NCBI RefSeq assembly: GCF_037975245.1
Contig: NC_092561.1
Location: 6,555,001 to 6,619,000 of the forward strand
Source: Apostichopus japonicus
Taxonomy: Eukaryota > Echinodermata > Holothuroidea > Aspidochirotida > Stichopodidae
Direction of reading: 5' to 3'
Length of the DNA: 64,000 nt
Under the pieces are notes generated by a model. That model was not told where the DNA came from and did no database searches. It saw only the letters and a program-made list of their open reading frames with translations. The position numbers and the translations under genes are program-made. Positions within the stretch are counted from its first letter, which is position 1. Each line of letters opens with the position of its first letter. This document shows positions 27,770 to 39,390 of the stretch, piece after piece.

Positions 27770-28020
27770 TACTGAATGGCACCCACCAGTGAACAGTCGG
27801 TGAACACCCTAAGACACCAGTTAGTTTAAAGCCACCAATGAGCACTCATGAGGATACTTGAATGTAATAAACTATCAGTGAACATTAATAAACGCCAACG
27901 AACACCAATACAACTCAGTGAATGCCAGTGAACACCTTTAGACACCGGTAAGCCACAAATGAGCGCTCAAACGCATAATTAAACGAACACCAATAAACCT
28001 CAGTGAATGCCAGTGAACAT
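27770..28020 (+). repeat. Degenerate flank of 80-bp minisatellite
   Basis: Short words such as CAGTGAAC, CACCAATGA and CAATAAAC recur in no fixed order. This appears to be the decayed left shoulder of the array that follows. Confidence 0.75.
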
Positions 28021-29255
28021 AATTGAACACCAAGACTGTATTATGAAACACCAATGAAACCAATGAACACCAATAAACCTCAGTGAATGCCAGTGAACAT
28101 AATTGAACACCAAGACTGTATTATTAAACACCAATGAAACCAATGAACATCAATAAACCTCAGTGAATGCCAGTGAACATAATTGAACACCAAGACTGTA
28201 TTATGAAACACCAATGAAACCAATGAACATCAATAAACCTCAGTGAATGCCAGTGAACATAATTGAACACCAAGACTGTATTATGAAACACCAATGAAAC
28301 CAATGAACATCAATAAACCTCAGTGAATGCCAGTGAACATAATTGAACACCAAGACTGTATTATGAAACACCAATGAAACCAATGAACACCAATAAACCT
28401 CAGTGAATGCCAGTGAACATAATTGAACACCAAGACTGTATTATGAAACACCAATGAAACCAATGAACATCAATAAACCTCAGTGAATGCCAGTGAACAT
28501 AATTGAACACCAAGACTGTATTATGAAACACCAATGAAACCAATGAACATCAATAAACCTCAGTGAATGCCAGTGAACATAATTGAACACCAAGACTGTA
28601 TTATGAAACACCAATGAAACCAATGAACACCAATAAACCTCAGTGAATGCCAGTGAACATAATTGAACACCAAGACTGTATTATGAAACACCAATGAAAC
28701 CAATGAACATCAATAAACCTCAGTGAATGCCAGTGAACATAATTGAACACCAAGACTGTATTATGAAACACCAATGAAACCAATGAACACCGATAAACCT
28801 CAGTGAATGCCAGTGAACATAATTGAACACCAAGACTGTATTATTAAACACCGATGAAACCAATGAACATCAATAAACCTCAGTGAATGCCAGTGAACAT
28901 AATTGAACACCAAGACTGTATTATGAAACACCAATGAAACCAATGAACATCAATAAACCTCAGTGAATGCCAGTGAACATAATTGAACACCAAGACTGTA
29001 TTATGAAACACCAATGAAACCAATGAACATCAATAAACCTCAGTGAATGCCAGTGAACATAATTGAACACCAAGACTGTATTATTAAACACCAATGAAAC
29101 CAATGAACACCAATAAACCTCAGTGAATGCCAGTGAACATAATTGAACACCAAGACTGTATTATGAAACACCAATGAAACCAATGAACATCAATAAACCT
29201 CAGTGAATGCCAGTGAACATAATTGAACACCAAGACTGTATTATTAAACACCGAT
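28021..29255 (+). repeat. 80-bp minisatellite, 15 full units
   Basis: Units begin with AATTGAACACCAAGACTGTA every 80 bp exactly, from 28021 to 29221. Each unit divides into eight 10-bp words related to CCAATGAACA, so the 80-mer arose from a decamer. Variation is limited: G/T in TTATGAAACA versus TTATTAAACA, C/T at the end of CAATGAACAC, and a few CCGATG changes. No frame stays open and 80 is not a multiple of three, so it is noncoding. Confidence 0.97.
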
Positions 29256-29900
29256 GAACACCAATAAACAAAGTTGAATGTAATAAACGATCAGTGAACA
29301 GTAATGAACATCAATGAACACCAGTGAATGTCTGCATTGGAGATTAATGAACGCCAATAGTGACACTTTTAGACGACGACATAGTTTAAATAATCAGTGA
29401 ACGTTGATGAAAACCAATACATATCATCAATGGAGATTAATGGACGCTACTATAGTGAACACTTGTAGACACCAAGAAGTATCAATAAACATAGTTGAAT
29501 AAATAAACAATCAGTGAGCGTTGATGAAAACCAATAAATATCAACAGTGGAGTTTAATGAACGCTACCAGTGAACATCATTAGACACCAAGTAGTATCAC
29601 TGAACACTAATGATTTCGGATAAACATAGTTGAATGTAATAATTACATACTCAGTGAACATTAATGAACACCAACGTACACGAAAAATACTTAATAAATG
29701 CCTGCAATTGAGATAAGTGAAGGCTAACAGTGAACATCATTGGATACCAAGTAGTATCACTGAATACTGAGTTTCGATAAACATATCGTGATGACGTCAC
29801 TGTCAAACACTAATCAATGAACATAAGTGAACGATTCATTTCGTTGAACTCCTATCTGAACATAACTCAACAGCAATGAACAGCGTGAACACATTCAGAA
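29256..29900 (+). repeat. Degenerate right flank of minisatellite
   Basis: GTGAAC, ATGAACACC, CAATAAACATAG and TTGAATGTAATAA words continue with growing divergence to about 29900. The flank also includes a TGACGTCA at 29792-29799. Confidence 0.75.
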
Positions 29901-32288
29901 CGCAAGTGGACATGAATATAGGCTAATTTCAAGCACATTTCCATACCTGCAATATACTGGAATGAACTAAAAATTTAATTCCAATCACGTAAAATTACAA
30001 CCATTTTAATAACATCTCAATTTACATTTCGATTAACATGAAATACCGAATTTATTGAAAACAAAATTGCAACAGATGTTAAGATATTATTTACTAACCT
30101 AGTCAACATAAAAAGCAGAGGGAAATTTGGTCACGATGATTACAAACTGAATAAAAAATGACACGTTCCCTTTAAAAAGACGGACCACTACTTCAGCGGC
30201 GCCTGATATGAATTCATGTAGAGCGAAGATCATACCTTGCCAATCAATCTGAGTTTGTTCTTAATAAATCAAATCAAATCAAGGGTAAAAATTCTACAGT
30301 GAAGTTGATTTAAATAACATGGATTTAACCTAATGGAAAATTTCCCACATCCTCTTCAGGTGGTGGTTTAGTATTTTTCAAAATGTTGAACTAAGCAATA
30401 GTTAATTTGTAGGTTTTCGATCACTGTTCCCGTGAAAAGGACTGACGCCGGAGCAGAGGTGTGAGGAGGAGCGAGGGGGGGGGGGATAGTGGGAAAGGAG
30501 AGGGGATGAGACTGGATTTAATTACCAGTGATTTTCCTGTTTCGATTCGAGCCTTTGACTCCACTCCCTCTATTATGTCTATATGGGGAAACCTTTCGCA
30601 AACATTTTCGAATCAGTTCAGTTTTGACATTTTCAAGAACTAGACTCATTTGTGTTACAAAAGTGCTAGATGAAGTTCACTGAAAGAACACCACCCTTCA
30701 AATATTTAGCCACCCCGGGGTGGGAATGTAGGAAGGGGAGGGAATTACCAAAAGGGGATGTCATCCCCGACAGGAAGATCACTGTTTAAAGGTATAAACT
30801 TAATGGGATACGGTAACTATCTTGGTCAATACTGTTGTGCATATAATTATTATTGCTTTCTTTCTCTCATGAAGGTAAGATGTATATGGAATTATCTTGT
30901 ACACGTTCGCTCTGTTAATTAATTTAAGTTGTGGAAAGAGTCAGAAACCGATCCGCTTGGATTACTACTTTGTTCGAAAATCCTTGATAAATCGAACAGT
31001 TTGTCAGGCTTTCAGTATGCCATGTACATTTGCACAAGTCGTCCTAGATGAGGGTTGAAACAGTAACGTACGCATAATTGTAAAGACGGGGGATTCTAAA
31101 TCACCCACACTCCCTTCCCACCAACCCCTATCCTCCCCCCAACTTATTTTGGTATTCATGGAATGGTGTCCTGAGCGACAAGAAGTGGTTTGTTTCAACC
31201 CTGACTGAATGTACAAAATGTACAGACTGAAGGTTTTTCCTTCGACTGACGATGGACGCGCCCCCACCCCTCACCCCCCCCCCACCCACATTACTCACGC
31301 CATTGGCAGGGAGTTGGGTAAAGGTTTCCACACAATTATATGACAAAACAATTAATATGTTTCCAAACAATTATATGACAAAACGAACGCCTCAGATGGC
31401 TTCAAATGTTCTGTGCGTAAGAAAAATTTCAAAGTGCAATTACACTAATAGTAAAGTATACAAATAGCAAAAACGGTTGAATCGCAACTAATTCTTTCTG
31501 TTAATTAAGACATAAATTGGTATATATAATGGTTGTTTGATTGATTGATTGTTTGTTTGTTTCTGTTGTTGTTGTTGATCCCTTAATTCACAGAAATAAA
31601 AACCAACTGAAAACAGAACAACTGTTTAGTTGTTAATACAAAAAAACATAAAACACCCAAGAACAAACACTATAATTGATGCACACAATAAGACTAAACT
31701 CGATCAGTATCTGGAATGTACTTTCGTCTGGGTCATCCATCCATTAGCGGGAACCCCTGTGTAGCCCACTCTCGTGATGCCTTGAACCGCAACAAGAGAC
31801 GGTGGTGAACTCGGATATAGCCGGAGGGGTTATTAGAGGATTTGTTTACACCCTTTATACACCACTGACTCTGAAGTACGTTATATGGGTTAACCAGTAG
31901 TAGTAACAGAGAAAGAGGGTCATATCTAACTGAAATTACATGGAGAACGGACAATAAACGATTATTTGCTGAAATATTATTTCAAAAATGCACATTTTAA
32001 CTTCTCAAGATAATTTGATCCATTGTTGCCAAAACTTGAATTTAGTCAATAAGGTCAAAAGGTGAATAGGTACAAAACATTGTGGAAGAAATACATCTGA
32101 GAGAGAGACTCTCTGTACGATTTAATAACTAAAGTTTCATTTTTTGTATTAATTTTTTTATTTTGTAGTTTTCGTACCGATAGATAAAATTAGTATAAAG
32201 ATAATATACTCTTATAGCTTATTCTACCAGCCTAGCTTATATTCTGCCTAAATATTGGGCAGTTAATGGTGTTTGTTTGTGTTTTAAT
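29901..32288. other. Noncoding; retroposon-like tail and poly(C) tracts
   Basis: No exon supported. An AATAAATCAAATCAAATCAA tail at 30262-30282 looks like the 3' end of a retroposon. A perfect palindrome CCACCCCGGGGTGG sits near 30711, a G run near 30475-30484 and C runs near 31276-31284. A 24-bp direct duplication (AATTATATGACAAAAC core) lies at 31327-31384. Confidence 0.4.
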
Positions 32289-32705
32289 GTGCGATCACCC
32301 GATACTCATAGCTAGTACAGTAACTACTGTTCATGTTCCACAACCGTGCATCAGTAACTACTGCGCCGTGTTCGCAACACGGTAACATGTGTTACAGTTG
32401 GTACAGTAATTACTGGAAAGCTGTTACACGTTGAACTACGAGTCCGACAGGTGACAATTTGCAGTAATTTAAAAAAAATCATATTTTTTTTAAATTTTTA
32501 AATTTTTTAAATTTTAAACTTTAAAAATTAAATTTTTAATTTTTAAAATTTTTAAAATTTGCAGTAAGAAAACACTTGCAGTAATAACTGTGCCACCTGG
32601 AACACATGTTACCGTGTTACGAACACAGCGCAGTAGTTACTGATGCACGGTTGTGGAACATGAACAGTAGTTACTGTACTAGCTATGAGTATCGGCTGGT
32701 GCGAT
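32289..32705. mobile_element. Palindromic hAT-like MITE, family P copy 2
   Basis: The 403-bp body (32296-32698) has inverted arms of more than 100 bp that are nearly identical over the outer 75 bp (inward reading CCGATACTCATAGCTAGTAC). The centre is an A/T-only palindromic tract at about 32468-32560. GTGCGAT is repeated at 32289-32295 and 32699-32705, a 7-bp (possibly 8-bp with one mismatch) target duplication. CAGTAACTACTG and its inverse occur twice in each arm. No coding capacity. Confidence 0.85.
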
Positions 32706-32879
32706 TGTGATTTTGTTTTTTATTCTGCAAGGGCGATCGAGATTTGTTTGTGAAGGCTCGCGATCTCTGGTTGCTTGTGTCATCGTCCCAATAACACATA
32801 CGGATACATATGTGAAGTTGGGCGCACTGTACTACTATAACTATAGCTAGTTGATTTGTAAACAACCATCTTGACCCAT

Positions 32880-33300
32880 TCCGCGATTTCGTTCCACTTA
32901 CGTTGATCCCACCTCCTTTTCTCAAATGTGGACCTACCCGAGGTCAGCTTTATTACCTTCCCGAGGGACAACATGGGTCCGGACCCCCTCCCCCCTCTCC
33001 ACCCCTTGCTTCCTCAAATGCGAACAACACACTCGAGGCAGGTTTAACAGGGACACGCGCAACTATGTCAACAGTCCTGACAAGACGGTGGGGGGGGGGT
33101 CACGCCCGGCGCCCGTGTTCAATTAGGGGAAATATGAAGGGTGCCTGGGAAAATCTGTATAGAAAGTGTTTGCTGATTCTCTTTATACAAACCCGGTAAA
33201 AAAAAAGGGCCAGCTACATGGCACCAGTTGACCCTGGGTCCGGCGTGGCCGGGTAACGCCTGTTACTATACAAGACGAAAACGGACACGGAACCATTGTC
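32880..33300. other. GC-richer island of unknown nature
   Basis: This segment is clearly richer in G+C and CpG than its surroundings and has short words such as GGGTCCGGACCCCC and GGGTCCGGCGTGGCCGGG. Two + strand frames (66 and 98 codons) are proline- and glycine-rich and show no domain. It may be an old transposon fragment; no termini were found. Confidence 0.3.
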
Positions 33301-34689
33301 TCACCATTAACAATGGTTCTTCGGGCCTTTATCGTCTGCCTATGCTTTAAAGGCTACGCGTTTATCAAATGTGAACCAACTATAGACAGCCTATATCAAC
33401 CTGCCATTGTATTATATAGCAGCAAATGTAAGCCTACGCTTTACCTTGACCAAATATCAATTATATATATGATGGACATATTTGCTCAGACGATGGACAT
33501 TTATATATATATATATATATATATTTAGAAAATATCATCAAATTTAATCGTTTTTTTTTTCTCGCTCCTATTATATATATGTCATAAAAGTCAACCTATA
33601 CTGTCTCATAACTGGCCACAGTTTTTGGTTTTAAAACTTCATGGAACAACGACACCCGTATCACTTTCTCTGAACGCCTCCCTATGTACCTTCCCTTGAC
33701 CTCCATCGGTATGATCAGTGGCCTCCTGATTTTGAATTCTTTGCATCACTAATAATCAACATGGGACCGATTTCAAGAATCTACCGGGTCACTTTGATTA
33801 TCCGTAAATTTCTCCATCGAGAGGAAACCGACATTTGTTGACTTATATGAAAGAGAAGAAAAAAAGTTAAGAAAAAGAAAAGGCTTCGATCTCTTGAGCT
33901 AAATCGAGGTTGCTTATAGGTGATTGCCCTCGTACCCAAATTTAATTTAAGTGTCTCTCCCCCTTTTTTTGATTATCATTCTTATGCAAAACAAAACATT
34001 TCTGAACGGTGCGGTCAGAAATAGAAAATCATAAAATAGATGGATAGATAAATTGTAATCAATAATTTGACAGTCATGGGAGTGAAAAAAGGGAACGTTC
34101 TTGTTTGTGGGGGTCGCTTAGTGTTGTTAAATCTGGTTGTATTGGCTGTGTCAGAAATTTTCACAAAATGTGAGAATGATTATAAAATAAAATTGAAATT
34201 GAAAAAAAAGGATGGGTCCAAAAGTTTCAACACAGGGAGAAAAAGAAAGGAGACTTTTGTTCGAGGCGATGGAAAACAATATCGCGAAATAATAATCAAG
34301 CTTGTATTCCAAATTAGATTGCACAATAAAAAATAGGCAATTGGATATCGTTAAACTTCCAAATTGGTTAAATTGGAAAATAAATTAAATTTCTAAGAAA
34401 AAGATGAACCGACGAAAATAAAACACGTAGGCCTAGTAATTGTCGAAATATACGAATATCTGCCACTCGTAGATGTGCGGTTTCCGGTTCATCGGTTACT
34501 GGTGGGTGACCTGTTTCTGACCTACTTTTTTTCTGCACCAGAAAACCCATGGAATCTTATAAGACCATATACATCCTCTTTTCCAGAACTATGCCATATT
34601 CTGCCGTTCAGGCAGCAGACTTCGCATGCCACGGTCTAAGCATAGCAGATTCAGGTTTTCTTTTTTACCCAATTCTGTTTCTCTCTTCA
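33301..34689. other. Noncoding
   Basis: Contains (TA)n at 33501-33525. The 89-codon frame at 34067-34336 is lysine-rich and unrecognised. No splice-supported exon. Confidence 0.4.
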
Positions 34690-34975
34690 ACCTGAGGGTT
34701 GTTAGATAGGTTTCATTTGTTTTATAGTCTTGTTTGTTTGTTTTTGTTATATGTATATATATGTATATATGTGTATATTTTTCTCACATGTATGGATATT
34801 GTTGCTGTTGATATTTTTACCTTTTCATTCAACTTCTCTGTGTTTTGTTTATACTAATATTTAACTGTATTCTGTATGTAACTTTAAAACTTTGATTTTT
34901 AATGTGTTTTGCTGCAGGGCGACAAATTTCCATATCTTATGGACGAAATAAATCTCTATCTATCTATCTACTTTT
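34690..34975 (+). mobile_element. LINE-like 3' end with (CTAT)n tail
   Basis: A T-rich stretch ends in TTTTGCTGCAGGGCGACAAA, then TTATGGACGAAATAAATC and a (CTAT)n microsatellite at 34951-34972. A GGCGACAAATTT-type end followed by an AATAAA-like signal and a short tandem tail is characteristic of CR1/L2-type non-LTR retrotransposon 3' ends. No reverse transcriptase frame is nearby, so this is a 5'-truncated copy. The 60-codon frame starting at 34909 is an accident of this tail. Confidence 0.5.
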
Positions 34976-35121
34976 CATGTACATGTGAGACACGACTTCT
35001 GTACTGTACATCAATATGGGAAGCGAAATGGGTAAATATGACGTTAACTGACGTCCAAGTCCGCAATGTGACTTGCAAACATTCTAAATGATGTCGCTAT
35101 GAACAATTCAGTTGAACTGTT

Positions 35122-35575
35122 GATATCGACAGATGCCTTAGCGATATCATCAAGTCAAATGCAGATATCACTAATTCATTTCGTGATATCAACAATTCCA
35201 GCCGAGAAGACCAGAATAGATGATATCAGCAATTGTTTGTTGATATCAGCAATTGTCAGTTGATACTCAGCAAGTGCATCATGGTATCATCAAAATAATT
35301 TGCTGATATCATCAAAGCAGTTGTAGATATGGACAATTATTTATTGATACCACTTATTAATTGCCGATATCTGCTATGAATTGGTGAAATCACCAGTTGA
35401 ACTATTGATACCAGCTATTCATTGGCTAAATGATATCACTAATTCATTTGATGATATCAACAAATAATGGCTGATATAACCAAATAATGGTTGATTAAAC
35501 CAAATGTCTATTTTGCAATATAAATCAACAGTTGATATCATTATTTGATGATATCAACAATTAACTGCTGATATC
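35122..35575 (+). repeat. 20-21-bp minisatellite of GATATC palindromes
   Basis: GATATC or a one-base variant starts at 35122, 35143, 35164, 35185, 35222, 35242, 35262, 35284, 35305, 35326, 35346, 35366, 35386, 35407, 35432, 35453, 35473, 35493, 35534, 35550 and 35570. Most steps are 20-21 bp. The unit is roughly GATATCANCAATTNNTTGNT. Sequence between palindromes has drifted while spacing has been kept. Confidence 0.85.
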
Positions 35576-37960
35576 GCCAATTCACGAATAAAAAATAAAA
35601 ACGGCGTGCCATGCTTGCCCTCGACAAAGCTAAGCGTTCCATAAAAACTCCCTGGTTACAGTCAGATCTACATTAATTAATACACAAACCGTATAACAGA
35701 TAGAGAACGCACGGAAGTGGTAATTGGCAGTGTTGGGAATGTAGTTGAAACAAAAAAACACTGAAGCAAAATAAAAACAGTTTGTGAATTTGCGAAGACT
35801 TCATCGTAACTTAGCCATCTGTCACAATGTTTTTTCGACAAGTAAAAGAAAACTATGAAGAATTGTGACGTCATAGAGCCAAGGGAGCACTTTAGAGGCA
35901 GAGAGGCATTCAAGCTGAAATGTGTGGCGGGAACGACTTATTCAACTCCGCGCCCTGGAGACACGCTGAAGGATGGCGTAAACTTCCTCTGACCTGCATG
36001 CGTGCGTTTAAAAGTGTTGATAGTAAAGATATTACATGATCCATATGGAGTGATTTACTTATAAAATGTTTAACGAATCGGAACAACAATTAGTATGCTT
36101 CTAAATGCATTACTCGAATAATTTATTCATCTTCAATAAAAAAGAAAAAAAGACGTAAGACGTCGGCTTGGCAGACGAACTGTGACGTCACCAGAATGTA
36201 TCATTTTTGAGGGTTGGGTTGGTTCAATGCATTAAGATGAATGTACATTGATCTTTATCAATGCCGGATTTTACGGGGGACCACAGCACCCCCCCCCCTC
36301 TCCCCCGCATATTTAAGAGCCCTCGCTTATTTCGAAATTAAAAAAAATCGTCGTTCTACAGAAATGGCCGATGTGATACCACAGCGAAAGTCTCAGCGAG
36401 ATCTGAATACCTGAGATGAGTTTCCGTGAAATTCAATTACACTACAGAGAAATACCTTACACAGTGCCGCTACAGGGAAACAGAACATGTACAGTTACAA
36501 CACTGCATGTTATACCTAGCACCAAGCCTTGCTTGTGCGGTGATCACGTTTGTGAAATTGGTGTATCTCTAACGGTTATTGGAACATAGGCCTATTGTTT
36601 AGTGTAGTAATGTTTGTATTATGAATAGTTTAATTCTGAAAGGGTCTTCTCAATCGCCCGGCCCAGGGGCCCGGGCCACAAGGCTTAATCAGGTTGTAAA
36701 CCAACCCTAGACCTACTACAGCTATTATCCATTTGTCAGAACACTCCCCTTATAGACTGGTTACATGCCCATGGATTTCAATACGGAACTAAAATTAGTT
36801 GAGACTAACGTGCATCCTAACGTTAGACATGACTTACACTTTTCACAGCCTAGTCTAATTACCATATAAAGATAAGGACGAAAGGTGTTGACATCAGAAA
36901 TGATTATTATCGTTGCTGCATGATCGATTCTACTTTCTTATGAAAAGTATGAAATGAAAACAATTTATTATATAGGACGGACGGTTACGCACCAATGATG
37001 AAAAAAGATATGAGCCATTAGGGAAATACACAAAAAAGTTGTAAGTTTTTTTTTACACTATCTCTTTCACACTCACACACACCAAAAAAAGGTCTCTTAG
37101 CAAGCCAAAACAGAACGTGAGGGAGGACACTTTCTACAGAGCCATAAACAAAACAATATCATTACACTTTAACCCTTTTGCATTTTTCGATTCAGCGTCC
37201 CTGTGAAAATAGGAACAAGTTGCGAAATGGCGCCGGTGTAGTTAATGGAGTCTGGCAAAGTACTTGGTAACGTCTGCGATCCTAACACCCATGGGGACAC
37301 TAAAGCCCAATAAAACACAGGGTTACATCCAGTATGAATCGCTAAGCGATTGTACAAGTGCTCCGATTGGTTCAAGAAATCCTGTCGTAAGAAAATATAT
37401 AAGTCACGTTCTGTCTCTCTCTCTTTCAATACTATATATATCCGTGGAAAAGGAAAACTTTTGTTTCTGAAACCCATGGGGGAGGGTGGGGAATAAAGTT
37501 TATGTGCAAGGAACTTCCGATTTTAATTGATTGAGAAAAAAAGAAACATTTTCTCTGTCTTGTAGGAAGTGTTTTTTTTTTCTTCTTCATATTTTCCATA
37601 TTCAGTAAAAGATTTAAAGATTTCAGATTAAAAGGTAGTTACTTTAAATTGTTTTCAACTTTTGAACAGCATATGTATACCATGCCAAAGGCTCTGATCA
37701 TTTAAGTCATTTTCAGACATCAAGAAATGCGATAGTTTTTTTTTTCCCTAAGCTGTTTTAAGACGAAATGTAAAAAAAAATAGATGCTGTGTGGTAGATA
37801 AACCGAAATTCGCACAGATATTGACGTAAAAAGTGGAAAATTTAAAAACCAATTTCTCAACTTGGTTTTCATATGTGATAAATACTTTCAAGTAAAAGTG
37901 TCTGGCGACGAATTGTTACGAATCGTATCGAATTATTTTATCATTTACTAATCTGCTACC
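35576..37960. other. Noncoding; two CRE palindromes
   Basis: TGACGTCA occurs at 35866-35873 and 36183-36190. A C run lies near 36289-36297 and a GGGGCCCGGGCC patch near 36667. No exon is supported; open frames at 35677 and 37169 on the - strand have no family resemblance. Confidence 0.4.
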
Positions 37961-38876
37961 TTAAAGGGATATACCTATGCCATACACACATATCTCTATA
38001 GGAGAGAAATATTAATATTATCATATCGGTGCTGTGGCCGAGTGGATAAAGGCGGTGGCATTTGAAGCCAATGAGGCTTAGCAATCGGCAGGTTCCGGGT
38101 TCGATTCCCGACCGGGTCTTAGTAAGGTGGGAGTTTCTTCCCAAGAACAAACTACAGTTTTCCCATCTGAAATTACTTTCTTAAATTGAAAAGATTCCAA
38201 ATTTGAGTTCAAATGTTGAATTGGAGCCACCCGACGTGTAAGTTGTAATCCATAAGCCCTTGCGGGTTTCTCCCACTATTGTGGTCGCTTTTAAGCGTCG
38301 TAAAAATAACTGATTATTATTATAATCATTATCATTATCATATACACTGCTAGTTGGAAAATTCCATCTCCATATCTTTCGAGTTCCTTATTCGAGATAT
38401 GGTTCATTGGATGTAACCTATTTCGACTGGTTAAACCCTTGTTTCTTCCAGGGAATTGATCACAGTAAGTGGTCTTTGATACCCATCACAGTAAATATTC
38501 TCTCAAAAGCTTTACTTTCCTATTATTCATTTTCTTGCCGATTTCTCCTTGAAATGAGGTACCTGGCAATGTTCTCTGTAAATATGTTTTGAGAGTTTCA
38601 TGAAATTCATCATCACTTTTTTTTTGTAAAAATATTATTTTTCTCTATGAATTAAATATTATTTTTCTCTATGAATTAAATATTATTTTTAAAAAAAATT
38701 TTCAACTGAATAACCGTGATGACGTCATGATGTTGCCAGATGCATAATACACAAACTATAACGAAATTTGAAAAACGTTCCTATCTTCTCCCAACGAAAT
38801 GCTTTAGGAGAATGTCGGTTTGACCATAAAAAGATGCAGTTCTGCTATAGCTATCAACACCGGAATATCCCTTTCA
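37961..38876. mobile_element. TTAA-type MITE, family T copy B, interrupted by a SINE
   Basis: The left end is TTAAAGGGATATACC (37961-37975) and the right end reads GGAATATCCCTTTCA up to 38876, the inverse of TGAAAGGGATATTCC. The part after the nested SINE (from 38344) aligns with copy A at 10760-10930. The 38713-38876 part aligns with the fragment at 61317-61495, sharing GATGACGTCAT, TGTTGCCAGATGCAT and the terminal word. The right TTAA has become TTCA. No coding capacity. Confidence 0.6.
38027..38333 (+). mobile_element. tRNA-derived SINE (tRNA-Ser-like head)
   Basis: Pol III promoter boxes are clear: TGGCCGAGTGG (A box, 38035-38045) and GGTTCGATTCC (B box, 38098-38108). The head looks like a type II tRNA with a long variable arm and a TGA in the anticodon position. 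A body of about 200 bp and an (ATT)n tail follow. ATTATCATAT flanks it at 38017-38026 and 38334-38343, which is a target-site duplication, although the right copy merges with the ATT tail. It is inserted inside the MITE. It is not a functional tRNA gene, because the 3' half runs on into SINE body. Confidence 0.85.
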
Positions 38877-38983
38877 AGATTTATTCTTCGTGAAGAGATT
38901 CGTTTGTGTTACAATCACAATATATCATATAACTCCATTGCATGACATTAAAAGAATAGTCCATGTACAAAGGTCTGTTTGAT

Positions 38984-39390
38984 ATGTTACAGAGGAACAT
39001 AATCTAAGTATTCTAGTGATATTTGCATTCAATTCCTATTTACCATTTTTGAGATATTAACAGTTAATTGAAGTTATCTGATATTCTACCAAAAGTGAAC
39101 TTGAAGCAAACATGTGTGATGTCATAGTGTGAAGGCTATAAAATACCAATACCTATGGTACATTCACATTTTGGGTGCATCCAATTGTGGAGTATAAAAT
39201 TAGACTTAAATTTGAGAGGAAACCTAAACATTCTTTATCACTGTGCAACAATGACGTCTCACCTGTTTGCTCCAAGTTCACTTTTGGTACGAAAGGTTTC
39301 AACTTCAACTGTCAACATCTCAAAAAAGGTACATATATGAAATAAATGCAAATTTCACCAGTATGCTTAGATTATGTTCCTCTTTAACAT
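38984..39390. mobile_element. Long-TIR palindromic MITE, family Q
   Basis: Arms of about 140 bp are inverted copies of each other: the outer words are ATGTTACAGAGGAACATAAT and, read inward from the right, ATGTTAAAGAGGAACATAAT; inner shared words include ACCAAAAGTGAACTTG and GAGCAAACA. The total is 407 bp with a unique centre of about 120 bp. A TA duplication is possible just inside the ends but the flanks give no longer duplication. No transposase. Confidence 0.75.

Noticed and set aside
28021-29255. Regular repeat array that could suggest CRISPR
   Set aside because: Units are contiguous 80-mers with no unique spacers, in animal DNA with no cas genes.
34909-35091. Exon-like frame after TTTTGCTGCAG
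   Set aside because: The sequence is a LINE-like 3' end running into (CTAT)n; the frame has no coding features.
38027-38110. Possible functional tRNA-Ser gene
   Set aside because: The A and B boxes are good, but no matching acceptor stem closes after the T arm and the sequence continues into a SINE body and tail with a target duplication.
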